Assembly: GCA_002067325.1 (NCBI GenBank)
Contig: MVQY01000098.1
Location: 1 to 23,307, forward strand
DNA length: 23,307 bases
From: Methanobacterium sp. PtaU1.Bin097
GTDB taxonomy: Archaea; Methanobacteriota; Methanobacteria; Methanobacteriales; Methanobacteriaceae
Direction of reading: 5' to 3'
Part shown: positions 1 through 6,634 of the stretch, piece by piece
How positions within the stretch are numbered: position 1 is the stretch's first letter
Layout of the letters: every line of letters begins with the position of its first letter
Program-made: the position numbers and the translations under genes
Notes under the pieces: model-generated
What the model saw: the letters and a program-made list of their open reading frames with translations, nothing else
What the model was told of the DNA's origin: nothing
Database searches by the model: none

Positions 1-189
1 GAAGCATTAAGCTGGAAAGAGCTATTATCTAAAGTGGATTATTCCAACAAAACCCTGCTTAAATACACAAACCGGCTAAAGAATAAAGGTATCCTTTCTC
101 ACACAAACAAAAGGTACGCCATCGAAGATATAATGTTACGTTCATGGCTAAAATATCGTAAAGAAAACGACGGATATTACCCTCCTTAA
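1..189 (+). CDS. C-terminal end of an archaeal-type ATPase (partial, cut by window start)
   Basis: The first reading frame is open from base 1 and stops at 187-189, giving 62 residues. A helical, winged-helix-like stretch (KYTNRLKNKGILSH) is followed by a strand and a short C-terminal helix (RYAIEDIMLRSWLKYRKEN). This is the typical tail of the AAA-type ATPases common in archaeal mobile and defence regions, where a 'Y-x-I-x-D-x-x-L-R-x-W' motif follows the wHTH. No Walker motifs are visible because the N-terminal part lies outside the window. The family assignment rests on this tail only, so a different wHTH protein is possible. The neighbouring toxin-antitoxin genes fit such a location. Confidence 0.5.
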   Translation, partial: EALSWKELLSKVDYSNKTLLKYTNRLKNKGILSHTNKRYAIEDIMLRSWLKYRKENDGYYPP

Positions 190-332
190 AATATCTACCT
201 GACTTTTCGGGGGAATATAGCTGGCAATTGGTTGTACTAAGTTTGTGGATCTTAAAATAGTTCTACTTATAAAATAGTTTAAAATAGGAGTAAATTCAAA
301 AAAAATTATTAGAATTAAGAGGTGGCTATACA

Positions 333-734
333 ATGAACATGGAATTACTTCGTAAGGTAACAGAAAAACTCGAAAAAGATAAGAGAGTGATCTTTGCCTA
401 TCTTTACGGATCTGCCGCCCAGGGGACTATGAGGGAGGATAGTGATGTGGATATAGCTGTTTTTCTAGAAAATCCCAAGCAGGATCCTTTGCTGGAGGCC
501 GATATTTCCCTGGAACTGGAACAGACACTGGATAGGAGTGTGGATGTTCGTATTATAAATCATGCCCCGACTATTTTCACGAACCAGGTCTTAAAAGAGG
601 GGATTCTACTCTTCTCCAGGGATGAACCATTGAGAATAAATTTTGAAGTAAGAAATATCAATGAATATCTGGATTTTCTTCCAATAATCAATGAATACGA
701 TAAGAAAAGGTTGGAAAGATATGGAATTGGATAA
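333..734 (+). CDS. mntA: MntA-type minimal nucleotidyltransferase antitoxin
   Basis: The 133-residue protein has the minimal nucleotidyltransferase signature GSAAQGTMREDSDVD (GS-x10-D-x-D) near residues 26-40 and a later acidic strand, VDVRII, that can supply the third carboxylate. The C-terminus (NINEYLDFLPIINEYDKKR) is typical of MntA. In the studied systems MntA adds AMP to a tyrosine of the partner HEPN toxin HepT and so silences it. The start is ATG 333 behind a good ribosome site (gaggtgg, about 320-326). An AT-rich stretch with cttataaaatag near 265 could be box A. The gene overlaps the downstream hepT by 14 bases, which indicates translational coupling. Confidence 0.85.
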   Translation: MNMELLRKVTEKLEKDKRVIFAYLYGSAAQGTMREDSDVDIAVFLENPKQDPLLEADISLELEQTLDRSVDVRIINHAPTIFTNQVLKEGILLFSRDEPLRINFEVRNINEYLDFLPIINEYDKKRLERYGIG

Positions 735-1143
735 AGAACTCATCAATTTGAGAATTGATGTTATAGAGAGAAATTTGGCTGAGATACAGGAAATAACAGC
801 GGAAGGATATTCTCACTTCAAGTCCAACTACCGTGATGAACTGGCAGCTAAACAAGCTTTACTGGAATCAATAGAGGCCGGTATAGATATCAGTAACCAT
901 ATAATCTCCACCCAGGGCTTCAGAAGGCCTATGGATTACAAGGATATCTTCTTGATTATGGGAGAGCAGGATATCCTGGACAAGACACTCTCCCGGAAAA
1001 TGCAGGAAATGGCCAAATTCAGGAAGGTACTGGTCCACCTTTACATAAACATAGAAAATGAAAGACTTTTCCAACTGATGGAGAAGGAAACTGGTGATTT
1101 TAAAGAGTTTATCAGACAAATACTTGATTATTTGAATAGATAA
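721..1143 (+). CDS. hepT: HepT-like HEPN toxin (DUF86)
   Basis: The protein has 140 residues from ATG 721. An in-frame ATG at 691 lies deep in mntA and would add ten unlikely residues, so 721 is preferred. The all-helical HEPN fold is suggested by the helix with a YRDELAAKQALLESIEAGID core. The family motif R-x4-H-x-Y is present as RKVLVHLY, followed by the usual 'L..FI..I..YL' ending. HepT toxins are HEPN RNases or tRNA-targeting toxins, and the motif tyrosine is the residue AMPylated by MntA. The 3' part of this gene (958-1143) is repeated almost perfectly at 1915-2100. Confidence 0.85.
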   Translation: MELDKELINLRIDVIERNLAEIQEITAEGYSHFKSNYRDELAAKQALLESIEAGIDISNHIISTQGFRRPMDYKDIFLIMGEQDILDKTLSRKMQEMAKFRKVLVHLYINIENERLFQLMEKETGDFKEFIRQILDYLNR

Positions 1144-1144
1144 A
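958..1144 (+). repeat. Direct repeat copy A (3' half of hepT)
   Basis: Bases 958-1144 recur at 1915-2101 with one visible mismatch (GGT to GAT, Gly to Asp). The match starts sharply at ATGGGAGAGC (preceded by gatt here and taac there) and fades just after the stop codon. Unit spacing is 957 bases. The near identity indicates a recent duplication or recombination. Confidence 0.95.
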
Positions 1145-1216
1145 CACAATAACGATTCTTGATGGAATATTACTACTGAAAAGTTTTTATTAAAAAAGCT
1201 GAAGATAGATGATACT

Positions 1217-1561
1217 ATGAATATCCAGGATAAGTACCGGGCCATAGCACGTGAGTTTCGGGATGAGATCCTAAAGAGGTATGATGATAAAGTGGATACC
1301 ATCATCTTATTCGGGTCCACGGCACGGGGAGAAGCTAATGAGGACTCCGACATTGATATACTGGTTGTGGGAGATGTAACTCTGGATGAACTGGTGGATG
1401 TCACTGTTCCCCTAATGCTTCAACATGGTAAATACATATCTGCACAGGATATGAAGCAATCACGCTTTAACCGGCAGGTGAAACAAGGTTATTCCTTCAT
1501 CAACAACGTAAAAAATGAGGGTGTTGTTCTATTTGATCGAACTGAGAAAGCATTTGGATAG
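1217..1561 (+). CDS. Minimal nucleotidyltransferase (MNT), second NT/HEPN module
   Basis: This 114-residue protein carries GSTARGEANEDSDIDI, the GS-x10-D-x-D catalytic motif of the MNT family, near residues 34-49, followed by the ILVVGDVT strand. The C-terminal part (NRQVKQGYSFINNVKNEGVVLFDR) is typical of NT domains that pair with HEPN proteins. It is divergent from the mntA gene upstream (different length and ending), so it is not a simple local duplicate. Start ATG 1217 follows a weak gatgat site. The gene overlaps the next HEPN gene. By analogy it is the antitoxin-like, nucleotide-transferring partner, but the modification target is inferred. Confidence 0.75.
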   Translation: MNIQDKYRAIAREFRDEILKRYDDKVDTIILFGSTARGEANEDSDIDILVVGDVTLDELVDVTVPLMLQHGKYISAQDMKQSRFNRQVKQGYSFINNVKNEGVVLFDRTEKAFG

Positions 1562-1913
1562 ATCAGAGGATAAATTGAAATCTGCCCATATTTTACTGGA
1601 AAATAATCAAATTACAGATTCTATTGGAGAAGCATATTATTCTATATATCATGCCACCATGGCTATTCTCATTCTTAAAGATATACATCCAAGAACACAT
1701 TCCGGGCTTATATCAGAATTTGGTCTACATTTTGTTAAAAATGGAACTATTGAAGATGTTTATGCTAAGATATTAGCCAAAGCCGAAACAAAAAGGATCA
1801 TGGCAGATTACGATGTTGATTATCAACCATCACCTAAGGAAGCAGAGTCTATCATAAAAGATGCTCAAAAATTCCATGAAAGGATAAAAGAAGCCATAAA
1901 TCAATTGAAATAA
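1533..1913 (+). CDS. HEPN-domain protein, partner of the upstream nucleotidyltransferase
   Basis: The helical protein carries the HEPN (PF05168-like) pattern: a 'K-S-A-x-x-L-L-E-N-N' helix, then GEAYYSIYHATMAILILK, then a PRTHSG loop and an EFGLHF helix. It lacks the R-x4-H-x-Y box of HepT, so any RNase activity or AMPylation site is not obvious. The start is uncertain. ATG 1515 has no ribosome site. TTG 1533 is 9 nt behind GAGGGTG (1517-1523) and is preferred (126 aa). TTG 1554 is a further candidate. The overlap with the nucleotidyltransferase implies coupled translation. The stop (1911-1913) is followed one base later by the ATG of the hepT fragment. Confidence 0.7.
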   Translation: MIELRKHLDRSEDKLKSAHILLENNQITDSIGEAYYSIYHATMAILILKDIHPRTHSGLISEFGLHFVKNGTIEDVYAKILAKAETKRIMADYDVDYQPSPKEAESIIKDAQKFHERIKEAINQLK

Positions 1914-1914
1914 C

Positions 1915-2100
1915 ATGGGAGAGCAGGATATCCTGGACAAGACACTCTCCCGGAAAATGCAGGAAATGGCCAAATTCAGGAAGGTACTGGTCCACCTTTA
2001 CATAAACATAGAAAATGAAAGACTTTTCCAACTGATGGAGAAGGAAACTGATGATTTTAAAGAGTTTATCAGACAAATACTTGATTATTTGAATAGATGA
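1915..2100 (+). pseudogene. Duplicated C-terminal fragment of hepT (61 codons)
   Basis: This frame encodes the last 61 residues of the HepT protein encoded at 721-1143, with one Gly-to-Asp change. It keeps the complete R-x4-H-x-Y motif (RKVLVHLY) but lacks the N-terminal helices. It begins with ATG one base after the stop of the HEPN gene, so it could still be translated by coupling. The most economical reading is a truncated remnant of recombination. A free-standing small protein that acts as a decoy substrate for MntA cannot be excluded. Confidence 0.7.
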
Positions 2101-2101
2101 A
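1915..2101 (+). repeat. Direct repeat copy B (3' half of hepT)
   Basis: Second copy of the 187-bp segment found at 958-1144, with one internal mismatch. It flanks the second nucleotidyltransferase/HEPN module, so that module (1145-1914) sits between two direct repeats and could be lost or gained by homologous recombination. Confidence 0.95.
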
Positions 2102-2242
2102 CTCTAAAAACGTTTGTAATGGTAATATACTAATTATGATAAGTAAAACTGGTGTAAATAGATACACCTCGATAAATAGTGTACTTAAAGTAACCAGTGT
2201 AAACTTCAAACCTGATCATAAGAAAAGTATCAAGATTTAAAC

Positions 2243-2322
2243 AAATCTATTCCTAATAAATAAAATCTATTCCTAATAAATAAAATCTATTCCTAATAAA
2301 TAAAATCTATTCCTAATAAATA
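2243..2322 (+). repeat. Four perfect 20-bp tandem repeats upstream of vapB
   Basis: The unit AAATCTATTCCTAATAAATA occurs four times without a mismatch (2243-2262, 2263-2282, 2283-2302, 2303-2322). The last unit runs into TAAATGGTGATTTCATG, which contains the ribosome site GGTGAT of vapB. There is no spacer, so this is not a CRISPR array. It may be an operator array or a copy-number-variable leader. A separate 6-bp inverted repeat (GGTGTA-N6-TACACC) lies upstream at 2151-2168. Confidence 0.95.
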
Positions 2323-2336
2323 TAAATGGTGATTTC

Positions 2337-2525
2337 ATGGACATTTCTGACATCGAAAAGAAGTTAGTGGAGTTGGATCGGGAACTGCACTCTATAATGG
2401 AAATGGTACGCAAGGCTAAGGAGCCTGAAAAAGACGTGATCGAATCTGCTTCTGGTGCTTGGGGCTATGATGTAGGTAGTAAGGAGTTTGTAAGGGAACT
2501 CAGACGTTCCCGAAGGATAGAATAA
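2337..2525 (+). CDS. vapB: VapB-like antitoxin of a VapBC module
   Basis: This small charged protein has 62 residues: an N-terminal helix (MDISDIEKKLVELDRELHSI) and a C-terminal toxin-binding-like segment containing SGAWGYDVGSKEFVRELRRS. The 'W...V.S.EFVR.LR.SR' ending is seen in short archaeal antitoxins encoded just before PIN-domain toxins. The start ATG 2337 has a GGTGAT ribosome site at 2328-2333. The following vapC ORF starts at 2527, one base after this stop, which fits a VapBC operon. No clear DNA-binding fold can be named from the sequence. The antitoxin role depends mainly on the adjacent PIN-domain remnant. Confidence 0.65.
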   Translation: MDISDIEKKLVELDRELHSIMEMVRKAKEPEKDVIESASGAWGYDVGSKEFVRELRRSRRIE

Positions 2526-2526
2526 A

Positions 2527-2950
2527 ATGAAAATTTTCATTGACACTTCTATATTATGTTGATATTCTCAGAACCAATGAGAATAAAATCTTCAAGGGCT
2601 GTTTTTTATAGTTTCAAGCAGGGTAATGAAGGATTTCGTCGGTAATAACTCTGGCTGGGTTAAGTGTAGTTGCATATAGATCACAGAGAAAAGACGCTGT
2701 GAAAAAAACCTTTGATATTCTCTCTATTATTAATTTAATAGATTCAGATACGGATATCGCTATGAAAGCTGGCCGATTATATGCTGATCTGATGAATCAT
2801 GGTAAACAGATAGAGCTGAACGATTGTTTTATAGCTGCAACTGCCATACTTTCGGATATCAATCTAATTGTAACCCGAGATACTGAACATTTTGGTCGAA
2901 TAGATGGTATAGAAGCATTAACACCTGAAGATTTTGAAGAAATTCTATAA
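2527..2950 (+). pseudogene. vapC: Frameshifted vapC (PIN-domain toxin)
   Basis: The start is intact: MKIFIDTSIL, with the first PIN aspartate, from ATG 2527. Reading then breaks at TGA 2560, and the match continues in the next frame from 2558 (VDILRTNENKIFKGCF) to TAG 2609. A short piece (KQGNEGF) sits in a third frame around 2616-2636. From 2642 to 2950 the frame is open again: VITLAGLSVVAYRSQRKD, then ELNDCFIAATAIL and TRDTEHF with the remaining PIN acids. The usual glutamate of the T-L-A-E-L motif is glycine (TLAGL). At least three indels plus this loss make an active toxin very unlikely. A GTG at 2699 could start a C-terminal fragment of 83 residues. Confidence 0.85.
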
Positions 2951-2976
2951 CAACTAAAGAGTCTTGATAAACCTGT

Positions 2977-3468
2977 TCAATCTGCAGCTGCCTCTTTAGA
3001 ACTTTTTTTAACCCTCCTACGGGATATTAGGTAGGTCAATACAGCCACTGCCAAAACAACGATGGGGACATAGAAATTTTCGGTGGTGAAAAGGTCCAGC
3101 TGCCACTCGCCCCAGTAGATGGGATATAACAGGGCTATGCCTCCGCTTACATTAAATGTAAGCAGATCTAATGTGTAATGGGTGGCCGCTCCCAGGACAA
3201 AAAACAGGAAGGCTGTCCTTTTATCCTGGAAGAATAGCGATACCATGCCAGCTATGATCAAAGTCCCCACTGGAAGGTGCACCGCCCATATCTGGTTCCA
3301 TACTTCATAGCCTAAAAATTCGCCGATGAGGCCCAGCTTAACCACGTCGGGTAGAACCGCCCCCATCATGGCCAGTACCGTGTTTGAAGTGTTAAACTGC
3401 CTGTATTTAAATCCTATAACGGTGCAGAGGATGTAAGCCACGGCAATATGGGTTACCCAGTCCGGCAT
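2977..3468 (-). CDS. YdjM/DUF457-like membrane-bound putative metal-dependent hydrolase
   Basis: A 163-residue protein with several hydrophobic segments and the histidine/aspartate pattern of the YdjM (DUF457, PF04307) family: DWVTHI (His7), GAVLPD (Asp41), VHLPVG (His64) and THYTLDL (His97, Asp101). Family members are small integral membrane proteins annotated as possible hydrolases, and the substrate is unknown. It ends with a basic tail (RRRVKKSSKE). It lies 3 bases downstream of the next minus-strand gene and is probably co-transcribed with it. It converges with the vapC remnant, with a 26-base gap. Confidence 0.7.
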   Translation of the reverse strand: MPDWVTHIAVAYILCTVIGFKYRQFNTSNTVLAMMGAVLPDVVKLGLIGEFLGYEVWNQIWAVHLPVGTLIIAGMVSLFFQDKRTAFLFFVLGAATHYTLDLLTFNVSGGIALLYPIYWGEWQLDLFTTENFYVPIVVLAVAVLTYLISRRRVKKSSKEAAAD

Positions 3469-3471
3469 TTT

Positions 3472-3942
3472 CTATCTTCTCCTTGTAAATTCCCAGTCTT
3501 TGAAGTTAAATCTCCAGTAGTAGTGGAAGATGAAGGCCAAAAATAGGAAAGCCAGAAAAGAGCGGAGGAGCGTGAACTCGTAACTCCATTTCTCTGTGAG
3601 CTTCATTTGAGTGGCTGTTATCTGGTAATTTGAACCTAAAACCCCCAGGACCTGGCTGCGGTCACCCGGAGAGATTTTGACATCGCTTAGAATCCTGTAG
3701 GCCACTGGATCGCCCTGATAGTTATCCACCAGGATGAATCCACCAGGGAATGTTTCAGTCACCTTCCCAGAGACAGCCACCAGTTCACCCTCAGGGTAAC
3801 TGGCTATGATAGTCCCTGTGCCTGGATGCTCCTGGTAATTCCTGAAGTTATCATAGTAATAGATACAGAACCCTGTCAGGATTAAAAAGAGAACGATCAG
3901 GGTGATGATCCGGTGACTGGTGATTATCTTCCAAATCTTCAT
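3472..3942 (-). CDS. Membrane protein with a central OB-like domain
   Basis: The protein has 156 residues: one N-terminal membrane segment (about 10-30), a soluble beta-rich middle part (about 45-115) with LVAVSGKVTETFPGGFILVD and a VAYRILSDVKISPGDRSQVLG stretch, and a second membrane segment (about 127-145) followed by a basic tail. The middle resembles OB-fold strands with 'V-x-G-x-V', as in small nucleic-acid-type or NfeD-like folds, but I do not recognise a named family. It is encoded 3 bases upstream of the YdjM-like gene, so the two are likely an operon. Start ATG 3942 is taken from the longest frame. Confidence 0.6.
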   Translation of the reverse strand: MKIWKIITSHRIITLIVLFLILTGFCIYYYDNFRNYQEHPGTGTIIASYPEGELVAVSGKVTETFPGGFILVDNYQGDPVAYRILSDVKISPGDRSQVLGVLGSNYQITATQMKLTEKWSYEFTLLRSFLAFLFLAFIFHYYWRFNFKDWEFTRRR

Positions 3943-4016
3943 GCTATCCTCGAATTATGGTGTGATATCTTGAGACTTTATAGTTTAAGTATTAATTATG
4001 GAATCCTCGAGAAGTA

Positions 4017-4121
4017 ATGAATATATTTCTTGAATTATTAATTTTAATATTTAATTTCCTGGGATATGTAATGGGAATCATTTTTATTGTAGGAAGACAA
4101 AACGTAATGAAAGAATACTAA
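4017..4121 (+). CDS. Possible 34-residue hydrophobic peptide (weak)
   Basis: A short open frame, ATG 4017 to TAA 4119-4121, encodes a mostly hydrophobic helix (about residues 1-25) and a charged end (GRQNVMKEY). It lies in the 242-base gap between divergent genes. There is no strong ribosome site (only gag near 4009). It may be chance, and only the single-span membrane character and the Met/basic ending favour it. Confidence 0.18.
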   Translation: MNIFLELLILIFNFLGYVMGIIFIVGRQNVMKEY

Positions 4122-4184
4122 ATAAGGCCATAATACCTATTCAACAATTGTAAAGTTCCATATAATTTACCATGGCGGATCATA

Positions 4185-4907
4185 ATGGATATCAACTTCC
4201 CCATTAAATATATCATACTCTTTCTGGCGGTGTGTCTGGTCGCAGTATTCACCTATCCCTATCTATTCTCACCTGAGACCAATGAGACTGTCAAACCTAC
4301 CACTGAAGTCCTGGCCACCACAGACTATGGCAACGTGACCAGGGAAGGCCCCTATGGTAACGCTTCATCCCCGGTTAAGGTGGCCTATATCGTAGGGGTG
4401 CATCCGTTAGAACATGTCTCCCATGAGGATGCGGTGAAGGCAGTCAAGAAACTGGATAAATCACTGAGGTACTGCTACTACATCTACCAGGTCAACGTGA
4501 CCGGCGGTGTTAATGCCGGCTATGAGACCGGCCGGATGAATGGACAGCTACTGGCTCTAAGACACGTAGTCCCTGATATACTGGAGAACAACTATCAGCT
4601 GGCCCTGGACATCCACTCCAACAAGGGTCGGGATGACTATTATACAGTGAGCTGGTTCTTATTCGTGCCCTACAATGATAGTCATACCAACATAATAGCC
4701 CAGGAACTGAGGGATAAGATCCCGGGCATAGGAGATTATGACCCACCAATTGCATCCAGCCCGGAATATGTTACCGTACCCTTAATAAGGAATGGTACAC
4801 CGGCTATCCTGTATGAGGCATATGAGTACGACTCCCCGGAAATTGGTCAGGATCAGGCGGAAAAACTACTCCGGGCCATAGACGGCACCGATCTCACCAG
4901 CGGATGA
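4185..4907 (+). CDS. Membrane-anchored M14-like zinc carboxypeptidase candidate
   Basis: The protein has 240 residues. An N-terminal signal anchor (about 8-28) is followed by an extracytoplasmic domain. GVHPLEHVSH (His73-x2-Glu76) matches the first zinc-binding motif H-x2-E of M14/AstE-type peptidases. LDIHSNKG (His144) fits the third zinc ligand. ILYEAYEYD (Glu212 or Glu215) fits the catalytic glutamate near the end of the domain. M14 enzymes cut C-terminal amino acids, and some trim cell-wall peptides. The protein precedes three pseudomurein endopeptidase-like genes, so a role in trimming wall peptides is a reasonable inference. Its base composition is GC-richer than the flanks. Start ATG 4185 has only a weak ggcggatc site. 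Confidence 0.6.
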   Translation: MDINFPIKYIILFLAVCLVAVFTYPYLFSPETNETVKPTTEVLATTDYGNVTREGPYGNASSPVKVAYIVGVHPLEHVSHEDAVKAVKKLDKSLRYCYYIYQVNVTGGVNAGYETGRMNGQLLALRHVVPDILENNYQLALDIHSNKGRDDYYTVSWFLFVPYNDSHTNIIAQELRDKIPGIGDYDPPIASSPEYVTVPLIRNGTPAILYEAYEYDSPEIGQDQAEKLLRAIDGTDLTSG

Positions 4908-5320
4908 AAGATGCACAGGGTGGGTAACTGATCATCGCCTCTTACCATCAAAGTTTTATTGGACAACATACCGTAGTTTCAGATTATTACAGACTATTTT
5001 TTAAGAAATTATTAATATCAACCAGTTATTGAAGGTTAGAAGGACGATCCGCCTCTAATCCCCTGAATAAACCTTGTTTTCCCGGATCAATTTTCTGGAT
5101 AGTTGTTTTGGAAAATAATGGTGGTATATCCAGTTTCAAGGGAAGATAGCAGCTTGTTTTATAGGTTTTCCCTTCATGATTTATGAGTTATATAGAAAAA
5201 GGCTAAAATAAGGTCTGAATTAATAAAAGGGGAAACGAGAGACAGTACTTTGTTGATGAAAATTATAAAACCACCTCACCGTGCCTTATGTTTAAAAAAG
5301 AGTTCTCTAAAGTCTATTTT
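4908..5320 (+). other. Gene-free stretch between the M14-like gene and the first wall-hydrolase gene
   Basis: I see no credible coding frame on either strand and no RNA gene. From 5281 (gtgccttatg) onward the sequence is similar to 8599 onward, upstream of the third paralog, so the promoter region of the first paralog begins here. Confidence 0.6.
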
Positions 5321-5337
5321 TTCGGAAAAAATCCGAA
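5321..5337 (+). repeat. Perfect 6-bp inverted repeat overlapping the BRE of the first wall-hydrolase promoter
   Basis: TTCGGA-AAAAA-TCCGAA forms a short perfect palindrome whose right arm overlaps the presumed TFB recognition element (CGAAA) just before box A. This is a plausible operator. The third paralog has only a degraded equivalent (ttggt...tcgaa, about 8639-8655). Confidence 0.5.
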
Positions 5338-5347
5338 ATATTTATAA
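5333..5347 (+). promoter_or_regulatory. Archaeal promoter (BRE/box A) of wall-hydrolase gene 1
   Basis: CCGAAATATTTATAA matches a BRE (CGAAA) followed by a TATA box (ATTTATA at 5340-5346). Transcription would start around 5366-5370, just before the leader inverted repeat. The same CGAAATATTTATAA occurs upstream of gene 3 (8652-8665). Confidence 0.65.
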
Positions 5348-5372
5348 AGATCATGTTTCCCTATGTATTATT

Positions 5373-5415
5373 GTCCAAAAGTAAAATAAAATTTAGAAAG
5401 ACAACACTTTTGGAC
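5373..5415 (+). promoter_or_regulatory. Leader inverted repeat of wall-hydrolase gene 1
   Basis: GTCCAAAAGT (5373-5382) and ACTTTTGGAC (5406-5415) are perfect 10-base inverted arms separated by 23 bases. The element begins 33 bases after ATTTATA and ends 4 bases before GGAGG. Equivalent elements with different but still pairing arms occur in genes 2 and 3. It could act as an RNA stem in the leader or as a split operator. Confidence 0.7.
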
Positions 5416-5437
5416 CAATGGAGGCGGTACAATTTAT

Positions 5438-6634
5438 ATGAAAAAGAAATGGGTGGTGTTGATGCTATTTACATTAACACTATCCACTGGTATGACCTCT
5501 ATAGCGGCGGCTGACCAACCAGCAAACCAGACAGTGTTGGCGGACCAAAGTTCTACGGGAAATCATACCGAAAATACGGATAAAAGTATAGCACAAACCA
5601 ATGAGGAAAAATTAGCAGCAGGTGAACCAACTTCTGCAAAAGCAGCAGCCGGATCTTCTACCAAAGCAGCAGGATCTTCCACAACAGTGAAAACCACTGC
5701 CAGTGCAGGAAGTACCTGGACTGTAACTGACAGTCAGATTAAGGATGCAGCAGACAGAGTTAAAAGCTTCATTGAAAAAAATGACCGGCTACCCAACTAC
5801 GTAACTATCGGCAGTAAACAGGTTTCAATGTCACAGTATCTGAAGTTAGTAAACCAGGAAACATTAAATCTCTACGGTTCAAGCGGTTCACTGACAGTAG
5901 GAAGTGTGTCAGGACCTACAAATCCCACAGAGTCAGTTAAATCAGGAAATATTCAGAAATCTGAGTACCTTAAATTGGCCAAAAATATCCTGAATTTCAT
6001 GAACAGTAATGGCCGTGCACCTAACTATGCATCCAGTTCACTGGGTACCATCAGATACGAATCACTGGTGTACGCATTTTCCAGAGTGGTGGCTTTCCAC
6101 GACGACAACAGCAGATTACCCAACTACGTGTCAGTAAAATCTTGGACCAGCCAGACAGGCGGAAGTACAACCACTGATCCTTCATTGCAGAAGTATCTGG
6201 TAGCGACAGCTAATGCCCAGTCAACCAGTTCTACCATCAAGAATCTGGCCGCGTCTATAACCTCGGGTAAAACGACAACCTATGCTAAGGCCCAGGCCAT
6301 CTTCAACTGGGTGAGGGACCACGTGTCCTATTCCTTCTACTACAACACCCAGAAGGGCGCTCTAGGTGCTTACAGTTCCAGAAGCGCTAACTGTTGTGAT
6401 ATGGCGCACCTGGTAGTGGCACTTGCAAGAGCAGCGGGCATACCAGCTAGATACCAGCATGGAACCTGCACGTTCTCCAGTGGAACCTATGGGCATGTAT
6501 GGGCTCAACTGTATGTAAGTGGAAAATGGTACTACGCAGATGCTGTAAGTACAAGAAATAGTTTTGGAACCATAAATAACTGGAACCTTAACACGTACAC
6601 CCTACACGGCACATACGCATCACTGCCATTTTAA
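5438..6634 (+). CDS. Secreted pseudomurein endopeptidase-like protein 1 (PMBR + C71/transglutaminase fold)
   Basis: The 398-residue protein has a signal peptide (basic MKKK, hydrophobic core, AAA near 25), a Ser/Thr/Ala-rich linker (about 27-95), pseudomurein-binding repeats marked by RLPNYV (117), RAPNYA (193) and RLPNYV (226), then a transglutaminase-like peptidase domain (about 255-398). The triad is visible: Cys319 in SANCCDMAH, His353 in GHVWAQ and Asp368 in YYADAV. Relatives (PeiW/PeiP, family C71) cut an isopeptide bond in pseudomurein. A cellular copy probably remodels the wall during growth or division, or acts as an autolysin. ATG 5438 is 13 nt after GGAGG (5420-5424), which is long. 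An in-frame ATT at 5432 is at 7 nt, like the ATT of genes 2 and 3. It is probably a single-gene transcript. Confidence 0.85.
   Translation: MKKKWVVLMLFTLTLSTGMTSIAAADQPANQTVLADQSSTGNHTENTDKSIAQTNEEKLAAGEPTSAKAAAGSSTKAAGSSTTVKTTASAGSTWTVTDSQIKDAADRVKSFIEKNDRLPNYVTIGSKQVSMSQYLKLVNQETLNLYGSSGSLTVGSVSGPTNPTESVKSGNIQKSEYLKLAKNILNFMNSNGRAPNYASSSLGTIRYESLVYAFSRVVAFHDDNSRLPNYVSVKSWTSQTGGSTTTDPSLQKYLVATANAQSTSSTIKNLAASITSGKTTTYAKAQAIFNWVRDHVSYSFYYNTQKGALGAYSSRSANCCDMAHLVVALARAAGIPARYQHGTCTFSSGTYGHVWAQLYVSGKWYYADAVSTRNSFGTINNWNLNTYTLHGTYASLPF

Noticed and set aside
868..1404. Minus-strand open frame of 178 codons, with a related one at 1852-2076
   Set aside because: Both are antisense to hepT and its duplicate, and their similarity merely reflects the direct repeat.
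2243..2322. Could the 20-bp repeats be a CRISPR array?
   Set aside because: The units abut with no spacers, and they are AT-rich with only four copies. This is a simple tandem repeat.
4908..5320. Small RNA or tRNA in the gap before gene 1
   Set aside because: I found no cloverleaf, no conserved box and no strong hairpin with a terminator. Only the shared promoter region is recognisable.
5418..5441. A seven-codon upstream ORF (ATG 5418 to TGA 5439) overlapping the start of gene 1
   Set aside because: It contains the ribosome site itself and has no equivalent in genes 2 and 3, so it is probably chance.
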